From Sipunculus nudus (Eukaryota; Annelida; Sipuncula; Golfingiida; Sipunculidae), in the NCBI GenBank assembly GCA_026874595.1, contig CM049318.1, forward strand, positions 1,063,241 to 1,127,240: 64,000 bases of DNA. The letters run 5' to 3'. A model generated the notes under the pieces. That model was not told the DNA's origin and searched no databases. It was given only the letters and a program-made list of their open reading frames with translations. Both the position numbers and the translations under genes were made by a program. Below, one piece after another: positions 49,801 through 62,989 of the stretch. Within the stretch, counting starts at the first letter, position 1; each line of letters starts with the position of its first letter.

Positions 49801-52139
49801 TTGAAGTTCATTCAAGTTAATATTCATAGATATTTTCTGCGGATTTGATTACCTGGTGGATCCAGTAAAGGTGTTCTGACTTAGCGGAGGAATGTGCTAA
49901 GTTGAAGTTCATTCTAGTTAATATTCATAGATATTTTCTGCGGATTTGGATTACCTGGTGGATCCAGTAAAGGCGTTCTGCCTTAGCGGAGGAATGTGCT
50001 AAGTTGAAGTTCATTCTAGTTAATATTCATAGATATTTTCTGCGGATTTGATTACCTGGTGGATCCAGGAAAGGCGTTCTGCCTCAGCGGAGGAATGTGC
50101 TCAGTTGAATTTCATTCTAGTTAATATTCATAGATATTTTCTGCGGATTTGGATTACCTGGTCGATCTAGTAAAGGCGTTCTGCCTCAGCAGAGGAATGT
50201 GCTCAGTTGAAGTTCATTCTAGTTAATATCCATAGATATTTTCTGCGGATTTGGATTACCTGGTGGATCCAGTAAAGGTGTTCTGCCTCAGCGGAGGAAT
50301 GTGCTCAGTTGAAGTTCATTCTAGTTGATATTCATAGATATGTTCTGCGGATTTGATTACCTGGTGGATCCAGTAAAGGCGTTCTGTCTCAGCGGAGGAA
50401 TGTGCTCAGTTGAAGTTCATTCTAGTTAATATCCATTGATATTTTCTGCGGATTTGGTTTATCTGGTGGATCCAGTAAAGGCGTTCTGCCTCAGCGGAGG
50501 AATGTGCTCAGTTGAAGTTCATTCTAGTTAATATTCATAGATATTTTCTGCGGATTTGATTACCTGGTGGATCCAGTAAAGGCGTTCTGTCTCAGCGGAG
50601 GAATGTGCTCAGTTGAAGTTCATTCTAGTTAATATTCATAGATATTTTCTGCGGATTTGGATTACCTGGTGGATCCAGTAAAGGCGTTCTGCCTCAGCGG
50701 AGGAATGTGCTCAGTTGAAGTTCATTCAAGTTAATATTCATAGATATTTTCTGCGGATTTGGATTACCTGGTGGATCCAGTAAAGGTGTTCTGCCTTAGC
50801 GGAGGAATGTGCTCAGTTGAAGTTTTATTCTAGTTAATATTCATAGATATTTTCTGCGGATTTGGATAACCTGGTGGATCCAGTAAAGGTGTTCTGCCTC
50901 AGCGGAGGAATGTGCTCAGTTGAAGTTCATTCTAGTTAATATTCATAGATATTTTCTGCGGATTTGGTTTATCTGGTGGATCCAGTAAAGGTGTTCTGCC
51001 TCAGCGGAGGAATGTGCTCAGTTGAAGTTCATTCTAGTTAATATTCATAGATATTTTCTGCGGATTTGGATTACCTGGTGGATCCAGTAAAGGCGTTCTG
51101 CCTCAGCGGAGGAATGTGCTCAGTTGAAGTTCATTCTAGTTAATATTCATAGATATTTTCTGCGGATTTGATTACCTGGTGGATCCAGTAAAGTCGTTCT
51201 GCCTCAGCGGAGGAATGTGCTAAGTTGAAGTTCATTCTAGTTAATATTCATAGATATTTTCTGCGGATTTGGTTTACCTGGTGGATCCAGTAAAGGCGTT
51301 CTGCCTCAGCGGAGGAATGTGCTAAGTTGAAGTTCATTCTAGTTAATATTCCTTGATATTTTCTGCGGATTTGATTACCTGGTGGATCCAGTAAAGGCGT
51401 TCTGCCTCAGCGGAGGAATGTGCGCAGTTGAAGTTCATTCTAGTTAATATTCATAGATATTTTCTGCGGATTTGGATTACCTGGTGGATCCAGTAAAGGC
51501 GTTCTGCCTCAGCGGAGGAATGTGCTCAGTTGAAGTTCATTCAAGTTAATATTCATAGATATTTTCTGCGGATTTGGATTACCTGGTGGATCCAGTAAAG
51601 GTGTTCTGCCTTAGCGGAGGAATGTGCTGAGTTGAAGTTCATTCTAATAATATTCATAGATATTTTCTGCGGATTTGGATTACCTGGTGGATCCAGTAAA
51701 GGTGTTTTGCCTCAGCGGAGGAATGTGCTCAGTTGAAGTTCATTCTAGTTAATATTCATAGATATTTTCTGCGGATTTGATTACCTGGTGGATCCAGTAA
51801 AGGCGTTCTGCCTGAGCGGAGGAATGTGCTCAGTTGAAGTTCATTCTAGTTAATATTCATAGATATTTTCTGCGGATTTGGATTACCTGGTGGATCCAGT
51901 AAAGGCGTTCTGCCTCAGCGGAGGAATGTGCTCAGTTGAAGTTCATTCTAGTTAATATTCATAGATATTTTCTGCGGATTTGATTACCTGGTGGATCCAG
52001 TAAAGGCGTTCTGCCTGAGCGGAGGAATGTGCTCAGTTGAAGTTCATTCTAGTTAATATTCATAGATATTTTCTGCGGATTTGGATTACCTGGTGGATCC
52101 AGTAAAGGCGTTCTGCCTCAGCGGAGGAATGTGCTCAGT

Positions 52140-53110
52140 TGAAGTTCATTCAAGTTTATATTCATAGATATTTTCTGCGGATTTGGATTACCTGGTGGAT
52201 CCAGTAAAGGTGTTCTTCCTTAGCGGAGGAATGTGCTCATTTGAAGTTCATTCTACTTAATATTCATAGATATTTTCTGCGGATTTGGATTACATGGTGG
52301 ATCCTGTAAAGGTGTTCTGCCTCAGCGGAGGAATGTGCTCAGTTGAAGTTCATTCTAGTTAATATTCATAGATATTTTCTGCGGATTTGGATTACCTGGT
52401 GGATCCAGTAAAGGCGTTCTGCCTCAGCGGAGGAATGTGCTCAGTTGAAGTTCATTCTAGTTAATATTCATAGATATTTTCTGCGGATTTGATTACCTGG
52501 TGGATCCAGTAAAGGCGTTCTGCCTGAGCGGAGGAATGTGCTCAGTTGAAGTTCATTCTAGTTAATATTCATAGATATTTTCTGCGGATTTGGATTACCT
52601 GGTGGATCCAGTAAAGGCGTTCTGCCTCAGCGGAGGAATGTGCTCAGTTGAAGTTCATTCAAGTTTATATTCATAGATATTTTCTGCGGATTTGGATTAC
52701 CTGGTGGATCCAGTAAAGGTGTTCTTCCTTAGCGGAGGAATGTGCTCATTTGAAGTTCATTCTACTTAATATTCATAGATATTTTCTGCGGATTTGGATT
52801 ACATGGTGGATCCTGTAAAGGTGTTCTGCCTCAGCGGAGGAATGTGCTCAGTTGAAGTTCATTCTAGTTAATATTCATAGATATTTTCTGCGGATTTGGA
52901 TTACCTGGTGGATCCAGTAAAGGCGTTCTGCCTCAGCGGAGGAATGTGCTTAGTTGAAGTTCATTCTAGTTAATATTCATAGATATTTTCTGCGGATTTG
53001 GATTACCTGGTCGATCCAGTAAAGGTGTTCTGCCTCAGCGGAGGAATGTGCTCAGTTGAAGTTCATTCTAGTTAATATTCATAGATATTTTCTGCGGATT
53101 TGGTTTACCT
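52140..53110. repeat. 509-bp tandem duplication (5 units x 2)
   Basis: Variants found nowhere else I noticed appear twice 509 bp apart: CAAGTTTATA (52151, 52660), CTCATT end (52238, 52747), TTCTACTTAAT (about 52250, 52759) and TACATGG (about 52291, 52800). Because the variants are private, the duplication is younger than the 10,961-bp copy. It ends where family I resumes with a GCTTAG unit near 52949. Confidence 0.85.
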
Positions 53111-53467
53111 GGTGGATCCAGTAAAGGCGTTCTGCCTCAGCGGAGGAATGTGCTCAGTTGAAGTTCATTCTAGTTAATATTCATAGATATTTTCTGCGGA
53201 TTTGATTACCTGGTGGATCCAGTAAAGGCGTTCTGCCTCAGCGGAGGAATGTGCGCAGTTGAAGTTCATTCTAGTTAATATTCATAGATATTTTCTGCGG
53301 ATTTGGATTACCTGGTGGATCCAGTAAAGGCGTTCTGCCTCAGCGGAGGAATGTGCTCAGTTGAAGTTCATTCTAGTTAATATCCATAGATATTTTCTGC
53401 GGATTTGGATTACCTGGTGGATCCAGTAAAGGTGTTCTGTCTTAGCGGAGGAATGTGCTCAGTTGAA

Positions 53468-56440
53468 GTTCATTCTAGTTAATATTCATAGATATTTTCT
53501 GCGGATTTGGATTACCTGGTGGATCCAGTAAAGGCGTTCTGCCTCAGCGGAGGAATGTGCTCAGTTGAAGTTCATTCTAGTTAATATTCATAGATATTTT
53601 CTGCGGATTTGGATTACCTGGTGGATCCAGTAAAGGCGTTCTGCCTCAGCGGAGGAATGTGCTTAGTTGAAGTTCATTCTAGTTAATATTCATAGATATT
53701 TTCTGCGGATTTGGATTACCTGGTCGATCCAGTAAAGGTGTTCTGCCTCAGCGGAGGAATGTGCTCAGTTGAAGTTCATTCTAGTTAATATTCATAGATA
53801 TTTTCTGCGGATTTGGATTACCTGGTGGATCCAGTAAAGGCGTTCTGCCTCAGCGGAGGAATGTGCTCAGTTGAAGTTCATTCTAGTTAATATCCATAGA
53901 TATTTTCTGCGGATTTGGATTACCTGGTGGATCCAGTAAAGGCGTTCTGCCTCGGCGGAGGAATGTGCTCAGTTGAAGTTCATTCTAGTTAATATTCATA
54001 GATATGTTCTGCGGATTTGATTACCTGGTGGATCCAGTAAAGGCGTTCTGCCTCAGCGGAGGAATGTGCTCAGTTGAAGTTCATTCTAGTTAATATTCAT
54101 AGATATTTTCTGCGGATTTGGATTACCTGGTGGATCCAGTAAAGGCGTTCTGCCTCAGCGGAGGAATGTGCTTAGTTGAAGTTCATTCTAGTTAATATTC
54201 ACAGATATTTTCTGCGGATTTGGATTACCTGGTCGATCCAGTAAAGGTGTTCTGCCTCAGCGGAGGAATGTGCTCAGTTGAAGTTCATTCTAGTTAATAT
54301 TCATAGATATTTTCTGCGGATTTGGATTACCTGGTGGATCCAGTAAAGGCGTTCTGCCTCAGCGGAGGAATGTGCTCAGTTGAAGTTCATTCTAGTTAAT
54401 ATCCATAGATATTTTCTGCGGATTTGAATTACCTGGTGGATCCAGTAAAGGTGTTCTGCCTCAGCGGAGGAATGTGCTCAGTTGAAGTTCATTCTAGTTA
54501 ATATTCATAGATATTTTCTGCGGATTTGATTACCTGGTGGATCCAGTAAAGGCGTTCTGCCTCAGCGGAGGAATGTGCTCAGTTGAAGTTCATTCTAGTT
54601 AATATTCATAGATATTTTCTGCGGATTTGGATTACCTGGTGGATCCAGTAAAGGTGTTCTGCCTCAGCGGAGGAATGTGCTCAGTTGAAGTTCATTCTAG
54701 TTAATATTCATAGATATTTTCTGCGGATTTGGATTACCTGGTGGATCCAGTAAAGGTGTTCTGCCTCAGCGGAGGAATGTGCTCAGTTGAAGTTCATTCT
54801 AGTTAATATTCATAGATATTTTCTGCGGATTTGGTTTATCTGGTGGATCCAGTAAAGGTGTTCTGCCTCAGCGGAGGAATGTGCTCAGTTGAAGTTCATT
54901 CTAGTTAATATTCATAAATATTTTCTGCGGATTTGGATTACCTGGTGGATCCAGTAAAGGCGTTCTGCCTCAGCGGAGGAATGTGCTCAGTTGAAGTTCA
55001 TTCTAGTTAATATTCATAGATATTTTCTGCGGATTTGGATTACCTGGTGGATCCAGTAAAGGCGTTCTGCCTCAGCGGAGGAATGTGCTCAGTTGAAGTT
55101 CATTCTAGTTAATATCCATAGATATTTTCTGCGGATTTGGATTACCTGGTGGATCCAGTAAAGGTTTTCTGCCTCAGCGGAGGAATGTGCTCAGTTGAAG
55201 TTCATTCTAGTTAATATTCATAGATATGTTCTGCGGTTTTGATTACCTGGTGGATCCAGTAAAGGCGTTCTGCCTCAGCGGAGGAATGTGCTCAGTTGAA
55301 GTTCATTCTAGTTAATATCCATAGATATTTTCTGCGGATTTGGTTTATTTGGTGGATCCAGTAAAGGCGTTCTGCCTCAGCGGAGGAATGTGCTCAGTTG
55401 AAGTTCATTCTAGTTAATATTCATAGATATTTTCTGCGGATTTGATTACCTGGTGGTTCCAGTAAAGGCGGATGAATGTGCTCAGTTGAAGTTCATTCTA
55501 GTTAATATTCATAGATATTTTCTGCGGATTTGGATTACCTGGTGGATCCAGTAAAGGCGTTCTGCCTCAGCGGAGGAATGTGCTCAGTTGAAGTTCATTC
55601 TAGTTAATATTCATAGATATTTTCTGCGGATTTGGATTACCTGGTGGATCCAGTAAAAGCGTTCTGCCTCAGCGGAGGAATGTGCTCAGTTGAAGTTCAT
55701 TCTAGTTAATATTCATAGATATTTTCTGCGGATTTGGTTTATCTGGTGGATCCAGTAAAGGTGTTCTGCCTCAGCGGAGGAATGTGCTCAGTTGAAGTTC
55801 ATTCTAGTTAATATTCATAGATATTTTCTGCGGATTTGATTACCTGGTGGATCCAGTAAAGGCGTTCTGCCTCAGCGGAGGAATGTGCTAAGTTGAAGTT
55901 CATTCTAGTTAATATTCATAGATATTTTCTGCGGATTTAGTTTACCTGGTGGATCCAGTAAAGGCGTTCTGCCTTAGCGGAGGAATGTACTCAGTTGAAG
56001 TTCATTCTAGTTAATATTCATAGATATTTTCTGCGGATTTGGATTACCTGGTGGATCCAGTAAAGGTGTTCTGCCTCAGCGGAGGAATGTGCTCAGTTGA
56101 AGTTCATTCTAGTTAATATTCATAGATATTTTCTGCGGATTTGGTTTATCTGGTGGATCCAGTAAAGGTGTTCTGCCTCAGCGGAGGAATGTGCTCAGTT
56201 GAAGTTCATTCTAGTTAATATTCATAGATATTTTCTGCGGATTTGATTACCTGGTGGATCCAGTAAAGGCGTTCTGCCTCAGCGGAGGAATGTGCTAAGT
56301 TGAAGTTCATTCTAGTTAATATTCATAGATATTTTCTGCGGATTTGGTTTATCTGGTGGATCCAGTAAAGGTGTTCTGCCTCAGCGGAGGAATGTGCTCA
56401 GTTGAAGTTCATTCTAGTTAATATTCATAGATATTTTCTG
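53468..56440. repeat. Family I block, third copy
   Basis: About 43.32-46.29 kb recurs here at offset 10,148: TTCACAG (44052/54200), AAAGGTTTTC (45011/55159), short unit (45309/55457), AGTTTACC (45791/55939). One unit (TTCTAATAATATT with GATCCAATAAAGG) present near 43230 is missing at the left edge. Private changes include GCGGATGAATG near 55467 and TTTATTTGG near 55346. Confidence 0.8.
55398..55485 (+). repeat. 88-bp short unit
   Basis: Third-block copy of the short unit with GGTTCC. It differs by a G to T change (GCGGATGAATG) after the deletion scar. Confidence 0.9.
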
Positions 56441-58140
56441 CGGATTTGGTTTATCTGGTGGATCCAGTAAAGGTGTTCTGCCTCAGCGGAGGAATGTGCT
56501 CAGTTGAAGTTCATTCTAGTTAATATTTATAGATATTTTCTGCGGATTTGGATTACCTGGTGGATCCAGTAAAGGCGTTCTGCCTCAGCGGATGAATGTG
56601 CTCAGTTGAAGTTCATTCTAGTTAATATTCATAGATATTTTCTGCGGATTTGGATTACCTGGTGGATCCAGTAAAGGCGTTCTGCCTTAGCGGGGGAATG
56701 TGCTCAGTTGAAGTTCATTCTAGTTAATATTCATAGATATTTTCTGCGGATTTGGATTACCTGGTGGATCCAGTAAAGGCGTTCTGCCTCAGCGGAGGAA
56801 TGTGCTCAGTTGAAGTTCATTCAAGTTAATATTCATAGATATTTTCTGCGGATTTGATTACCTGGTGGATCCAGTAAAGGCGTTCTGTCTCAGCGGAGGA
56901 ATGTGCTCAGTTGAAGTTCATTCTAGTTAATATCCATAGATATTTTCTGCGGATTTGGTTTATCTGGTGGATCCAGTAAAGGCGTTCTGCCTCAGCGGAG
57001 GAATGTGCTCAGTTGAAGTTCATTCTAGTTAATATTCATAGATATTTTCTGCGGATTTGATTACCTGGTGGATCCAGTAAAGGCGTTCTGCCTCAGCGGA
57101 GGAATGTGCTCAGTTGAAGTTCATTCTAGTTAATATTCATAGATATTTTCTGCGGATTTGGATTACCTGGTGTATCCAGTAAAGGCGTTCTGCCTGAGCG
57201 GAGGAATGTGCTCAGTTGAAGTTCATTCAAGTTAATATTCATAGATATTTTCTGCGGATTTGGATTACCTGGTGGATCCAGTAAAGGTGTTCTGCCTCAG
57301 CGGAGGAATGTGCTGAGTTGAAGTTCATTCTAATAATATTCATAGATATTTTCTGCGGATTTGGATTACCTGGTGGATCCAGTAAAGGTGTTCTGCCTCA
57401 GCGGAGGAATGTGCTCAGTTGAAGTTCATTCTAGTTAATATTTATAGATATTTTCTGCGGATTTGGTTTATCTGGTGGATCCAGTAAAGGTGTTCTGCCT
57501 CAGCGGAGGAATGTGCTCAGTTGAAGTTCATTCTAGTTAATATTCATAGATATTTTCTGCGGATTTGGATTACCTGGTGGATCCAGTAAAGGCGTTCTGC
57601 CTCAGCGGAGGAATGTGCTCAGTTGAAGTTCATTCTAGTTAATATTCATAGATATTTTCTGCGGATTTGGATTACCTGGTGGATCCAGTAAAGGCGTTCT
57701 GCCTTAGCGGAGGAATGTGCTCAGTTGAAGTTCATTCTAGTTAATATTCATAGATATTTTCTGCGGATTTGGATTACCTGGTGGATCCAGTAAAGGAGTT
57801 CTGCCTCAGCGGAGGAATGTGCTCAGTTGAAGTTCATTCTAGTTAATATTCATAAATATTTTCTGCGGATTTGGATTACCTGGTGGATCCAGTAAAGGCG
57901 TTCTGCCTCAGCGGAGGAATGTGCTCAGTTGAAGTTCATTCTAGTTAATATTCATAGATATTTTCTGCGGATTTGGATTACCTGGTGGATCCAGTAAAGG
58001 TGTTCTGCCTCAGCGGAGGAATGTGCTCAGTTGAAGTTCATTCTAGTTAATATTCATAGATATTTTCTGCGGATTTGATTACCTGGTGGATCCAGTAAAG
58101 GCGTTCTGCCTCAGCGGAGGAATGTGCTCAGTTGTAGTTC
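56440..58140. repeat. Mixed-variant stretch between family I blocks
   Basis: About 17 units mix variants from both families (TTCAAG, TTCTAATAATATT, GGTTTATC, GGAGTTC) with scattered private changes: ATTTATAG near 56528 and 57442, GCGGGGGAATG near 56690, GGTGTATCC near 57171, CATAAATATT near 57852 and GTTGTAGTTC near 58132. I could not align it over more than a few units with any other block. No non-satellite sequence is present. Confidence 0.6.
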
Positions 58141-58335
58141 ATTCTAGTTAATATCCATAGATATTTTCTGCGGATTTGGTTTATCTGGTGGATCCAGTAA
58201 AGGCGTTCTGCCTCAGCGGAGGAATGTGCTCAGTTGAAGTTCATTCTAGTTAATATCCATAGATATTTTCTGCGGATTTGGTTTATTTGGTGGATCCAGT
58301 AAAGGCGTTCTGCCTCAGCGGAGGAATGTGCTCAG

Positions 58336-58423
58336 TTGAAGTTCATTCTAGTTAATATTCATAGATATTTTCTGCGGATTTGATTACCTGGTGGTTCCAG
58401 TAAAGGCGGAGGAATGTGCTCAG
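58336..58423 (+). repeat. 88-bp short unit
   Basis: Same 13-base deletion with GGTTCC. It is the first of three evenly spaced short units in the 1513-bp run. Confidence 0.9.
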
Positions 58424-59848
58424 TTGAAGTTCATTCTAGTTAATATTCATAGATATTTTCTGCGGATTTGGATTACCTGGTGGATCCAGTAAAGGCGTTC
58501 TGCCTCAGCGGAGGAATGTGCTCAGTTGAAGTTCATTCTAGTTAATATTCATAGATATTTTCTGCGGATTTGGATTACCTGGTGGATCCAGTAAAAGCGT
58601 TCTGCCTCAGCGGAGGAATGTGCTCAGTTGAAGTTCATTCTAGTTAATATTCATAGATATTTTCTGCGGATTTGGTTTATCTGGTGGATCCAGTAAAGGT
58701 GTTCTGCCTCAGCGGAGGAATGTGCTCAGTTGAAGTTCATTCTAGTTAATATTCATAGATATTTTCTGCGGATTTGATTACCTGGTGGATCCAGTAAAGG
58801 CGTTCTGCCTCAGCGGAGGAATGTGCTAAGTTGAAGTTCATTCTAGTTAATATTCATAGATATTTTCTGCGGATTTAGTTTACCTGGTGGATCCAGTAAA
58901 GGCGTTCTGCCTTAGCGGAGGAATGTACTCAGTTGAAGTTCATTCTAGTTAATATTCATAGATATTTTCTGCGGATTTGGATTACCTGGTGGATCCAGTA
59001 AAGGTGTTCTGCCTCAGCGGAGGAATGTGCTCAGTTGAAGTTCATTCTAGTTAATATTCATAGATATTTTCTGCGGATTTGGTTTATCTGGTGGATCCAG
59101 TAAAGGTGTTCTGCCTCAGCGGAGGAATGTGCTCAGTTGAAGTTCATTCTAGTTAATATTCATAGATATTTTCTGCGGATTTGATTACCTGGTGGATCCA
59201 GTAAAGGCGTTCTGCCTCAGCGGAGGAATGTGCTAAGTTGAAGTTCATTCTAGTTAATATTCATAGATATTTTCTGCGGATTTGGTTTATCTGGTGGATC
59301 CAGTAAAGGTGTTCTGCCTCAGCGGAGGAATGTGCTCAGTTGAAGTTCATTCTAGTTAATATTCATAGATATTTTCTGCGGATTTGGATTACCTGGTGGA
59401 TCCAGTAAAGGCGTTCTGCCTCAGCGGAGGAATGTGCTCAGTTGAAGTTCATTCTAGTTAATATTCATAGATATTTTCTGCGGATTTGGATTACCTGGTG
59501 GATCCAGTAAAGGCGTTCTGCCTCAGCGGAGGAATGTGCTCAGTTGAAGTTCATTCTAGTTAATATCCATAGATATTTTCTGCGGATTTGGATTACCTGG
59601 TGGATCCAGTAAAGGTTTTCTGCCTCAGCGGAGGAATGTGCTCAGTTGAAGTTCATTCTAGTTAATATTCATAGATATGTTCTGCGGTTTTGATTACCTG
59701 GTGGATCCAGTAAAGGCGTTCTGCCTCAGCGGAGGAATGTGCTCAGTTGAAGTTCATTCTAGTTAATATCCATAGATATTTTCTGCGGATTTGGTTTATC
59801 TGGTGGATCCAGTAAAGGCGTTCTGCCTCAGCGGAGGAATGTGCTCAG

Positions 59849-59936
59849 TTGAAGTTCATTCTAGTTAATATTCATAGATATTTTCTGCGGATTTGATTAC
59901 CTGGTGGTTCCAGTAAAGGCGGAGGAATGTGCTCAG
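59849..59936 (+). repeat. 88-bp short unit
   Basis: 1513 bp after the previous short unit, with the same deletion and GGTTCC. Confidence 0.9.
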
Positions 59937-60954
59937 TTGAAGTTCATTCTAGTTAATATTCATAGATATTTTCTGCGGATTTGGATTACCTGGTGGATCC
60001 AGTAAAGGCGTTCTGCCTCAGCGGAGGAATGTGCTCAGTTGAAGTTCATTCTAGTTAATATTCATAGATATTTTCTGCGGATTTTGATTACCTGGTGGAT
60101 CCAGTAAAAGCGTTCTGCCTCAGCGGAGGAATGTGCTCAATTGAAGTTCATTCAAGTTAATATTCATAGATATTTTCTGCGGATTTGGTTTATCTGGTGG
60201 ATCCAGGAAAGGTGTTCTGCCTCAGCGGAGGAATGTGCTCAGTTGAAGTTCATTCTAGTTAATATTCATAGATATTTTCTGCGGATTTGATTACCTGGTG
60301 GATCCAGTAAAGGCGTTCTGCCTCAGCGGAGGAATGTGCTCAGTTGAAGTTCATTCTAGTTAATATTCATAGATATTTTCTGCGGATTTAGTTTACCTGG
60401 TGGATCCAGTAAAGGCGTTCTGCCTTAGCGGAGGAATGTACACAGTTGAAGTTCATTCTAGTAAATATTCATAGATATTTTCTGCGGATTTGGATTACCT
60501 GGTGGATCCAGTAAAGGTGTTCTGCCTCAGCGGAGGAATGTGCTCAGTTGAAGTTCATTCTAGTTAATATTCATAGATATTTTCTGCGGATTTGGTTTAT
60601 CTGGTGGATCCAGTAAAGGTGTTCTGCCTCAGCGGAGGAATGTGCTCAGTTGAAGTTCATTCTAGTTAATATTCATAGATATTTTCTGCGGATTTGATTA
60701 CCTGGTGGATCCAGTAAAGGCGTTCTGCCTCAGCGGAGGAATGTGCTAAGTTGAAGTTCATTCTAGTTAATATTCATAGATATTTTCTGCGGATTTGGTT
60801 TATCTGGTGGATCCAGTAAAGGTGTTCTGCCTCAGCGGAGGAATGTGCTCAGTTGAAGTTCATTCTAGTTAATATTCATAGATATTTTCTGCGGATTTGG
60901 ATTACCTGGTGGATCCAGTAAAGGCGTTCTGCCTCAGCGGAGGAATGTGCACAT

Positions 60955-61057
60955 TTGAAGTTCATTCTAGTTAATATTCATAGATATTTTCCTGCGGATT
61001 TGGATTACCTGGTGGATCCAGTAAAGGCGTTCTGCCTCAGCGGAGGAATGTGCTCAG
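60955..61057 (+). repeat. 103-bp unit with one-base insertion
   Basis: The core reads TATTTTCCTGCGG, with one extra C at unit position 37. It is the only unit longer than 102 bp that I noticed. The preceding unit ends CACAT instead of CTCAG, another rare variant. A single inserted C in a short homopolymer could be real or a sequencing error. Confidence 0.8.
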
Positions 61058-61362
61058 TTGAAGTTCATTCTAGTGAATATCCATAGATATTTTCTGCGGA
61101 TTTGGATTACCTGGTGGATCCAGTAAAGGTGTTCTGCCTCAGCGGAGGAATGTGCTCAGTTGAAGTTCATTCTAGTTAATATTCATAGATATGTTCTGCG
61201 GATTTGATTACCTGGTGGATCCAGTAAAGGCGTTCTGCCTCAGCGGAGGAATGTGCTCAGTTGAAGTTCATTCTAGTTAATATCCATAGATATTTTCTGC
61301 GGATTTGGTTTATCTGGTGGATCCAGTAAAGGCGTTCTGCCTCAGCGGAGGAATGTGCTCAG

Positions 61363-61450
61363 TTGAAGTTCATTCTAGTTAATATTCATAGATATTTTCT
61401 GCGGATTTGATTACCTGGTGGTTCCAGTAAAGGCGGAGGAATGTGCTCAG
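61363..61450 (+). repeat. 88-bp short unit
   Basis: 1514 bp after the previous short unit. It is the last short unit in the window and carries GGTTCC and the 13-base deletion. Confidence 0.9.
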
Positions 61451-62989
61451 TTGAAGTTCATTCTAGTTAATATTCATAGATATTTTCTGCGGATTTGGAT
61501 TACCTGGTGGATCCAGTAAAGGCGTTCTGCCTCAGCGGAGGAATGTGCTCAGTTGAAGTTCATTCTAGTTAATATTCATAGATATTTTCTGCGGATTTGG
61601 ATTACCTGGTGGATCCAGTAAAAGCGTTCTGCCTCAGCGGAGGAATGTGCTCAGTTGAAGTTCATTCTAGTTAATATTCATAGATATTTTCTGCGGATTT
61701 GGTTTATCTGGTGGATCCAGTAAAGGTGTTCTGCCTCAGCGGAGGAATGTGCTCAGTTGAAGTTCATTCTAGTTAATATTCATAGATATTTTCTGCGGAT
61801 TTGGATTACCTGGTGGATCCAGTAAAGGCGTTCTGCCTCAGCGGAGGAATGTGCTCAGTTGAAGTTCATTCTAGTTAATATTCATAGATATTTTCTGCGG
61901 ATTTGGATTACCTGGTGGATCCAGTAAAGGCGTTCTGCCTCAGCGGAGGAATGTGCTAAGTTGAAGTTCATTCTAGTTAATATTCATAGATATTTTCTGC
62001 GGATTTGATTACCTGGTGGATCCAGTAAAGGCGTTCTGCCTCAGCGGAGGAATGTGCTAAGTTGAAGTTCATTCTAGTTAATATTCATAGATATTTTCTG
62101 CGGATTTGATTACCTGGTGGATCCAGTAAAGGCGTTCTGCCTCAGCGGAGGAATGTGCTAAGTTGAAGTTCATTCTAGTTAATATTCATAGATATTTTCT
62201 GCGGATTTGGATTACCTGGTGGATCCAGTAAAGGCGTTCTGCCTCAGCGGAGGAATGTGCTAAGTTGAAGTTCATTTTAGTTAATATTCATAGATATTTT
62301 CTGCGGATTTGATTACCTGATGGATCCAGTAAAGGCGTTCTGCCTCAGCGGAGGAATGTGCGCAGTTGAAGTTCATTCTAGTTAATATTCATAGATATTT
62401 TCTGCGGATTTGGATTACCTGGTGGATCCAGTAAAGGCGTTCTGCCTCAGCGGAGGAATGTGCTCAGTTGAAGTTCATTCAAGTTAATATTCATAGATAT
62501 TTTCTGCGGATTTGGATTACCTGGTGGATCCAGTAAAGGTGTTCTGCCTTAGCGGAGGAATGTGCTGAGTTGAAGTTCATTCTAATAATATTCATAGATA
62601 TTTTCTGCGGATTTGGATTACCTGGTGGATCCAGTAAAGGTGTTCTGCCTCAGCGGAGGAATGTGCTCAGTTGAAGTTCATTCAAGTTAATATTCATAGA
62701 TATTTTCTGCGGATTTGGATTACCTGGTGGATCCAGTAAAGGCGTTCTGCCTCAGCGGAGGAATGTGCTCAGTTGAAGTTCATTCTAGTTAATATTCATA
62801 GATATTTTCTGCGGATTTGGATTACCTGGTGGATCCAGTAAAGGTGTTCTGCCTTAGCGGAGGAATGTGCTGAGTTGAAGTTCATTCTAATAATATTCAT
62901 AGATATTTTCTGCGGATTTGGATTACCTGGTGGATCCAGTAAAGGTGTTCTGCCTCAGCGGAGGAATGTGCTCAGTTGAAGTTCATTCT

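Larger units (their letters stand above)
37290..52480. repeat. 10,961-bp offset duplication, ~4.2 kb per copy
   Basis: About 37.29-41.52 kb matches about 48.25-52.48 kb. Landmarks at the 10,961-bp offset: TTCTAATAATATT unit (37337/48298), CTCATT ends (38226/49187 and 41277/52238), CCATTGAT (39472/50433), CCTAG (40390/51351). The right copy has private changes such as CCTTGAT at 51351, TTCTACTTAAT near 52250 and TACATGG near 52291. Homology ends where the left copy enters family I (GTCGATCC near 41543). Confidence 0.8.
58140..61700. repeat. 1513-bp higher-order repeat run
   Basis: Short units at 58336, 59849 and 61363 and AAAAGCG units at 58592, 60105 and 61619 recur at 1513-1514 bp, giving just over two periods in tandem. 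The extra base in the last period comes from the 103-bp unit at 60955. AAAGGTTTTC appears only in the middle copy (59610). The first copy lacks it because the array switches in from a different block near 58.1 kb. The third copy has GGTGTTC with ATATGTTCTGCGGATTT instead. Confidence 0.85.

Noticed and set aside
5000-52238. Similar ~10.97 kb offsets (5000 to 15973, and 38226 to 49187) as one common super-period
   Set aside because: The offsets differ (10,973 and 10,961), involve different blocks, and the first holds for only about 0.65 kb downstream before diverging. Coincidence is likely.
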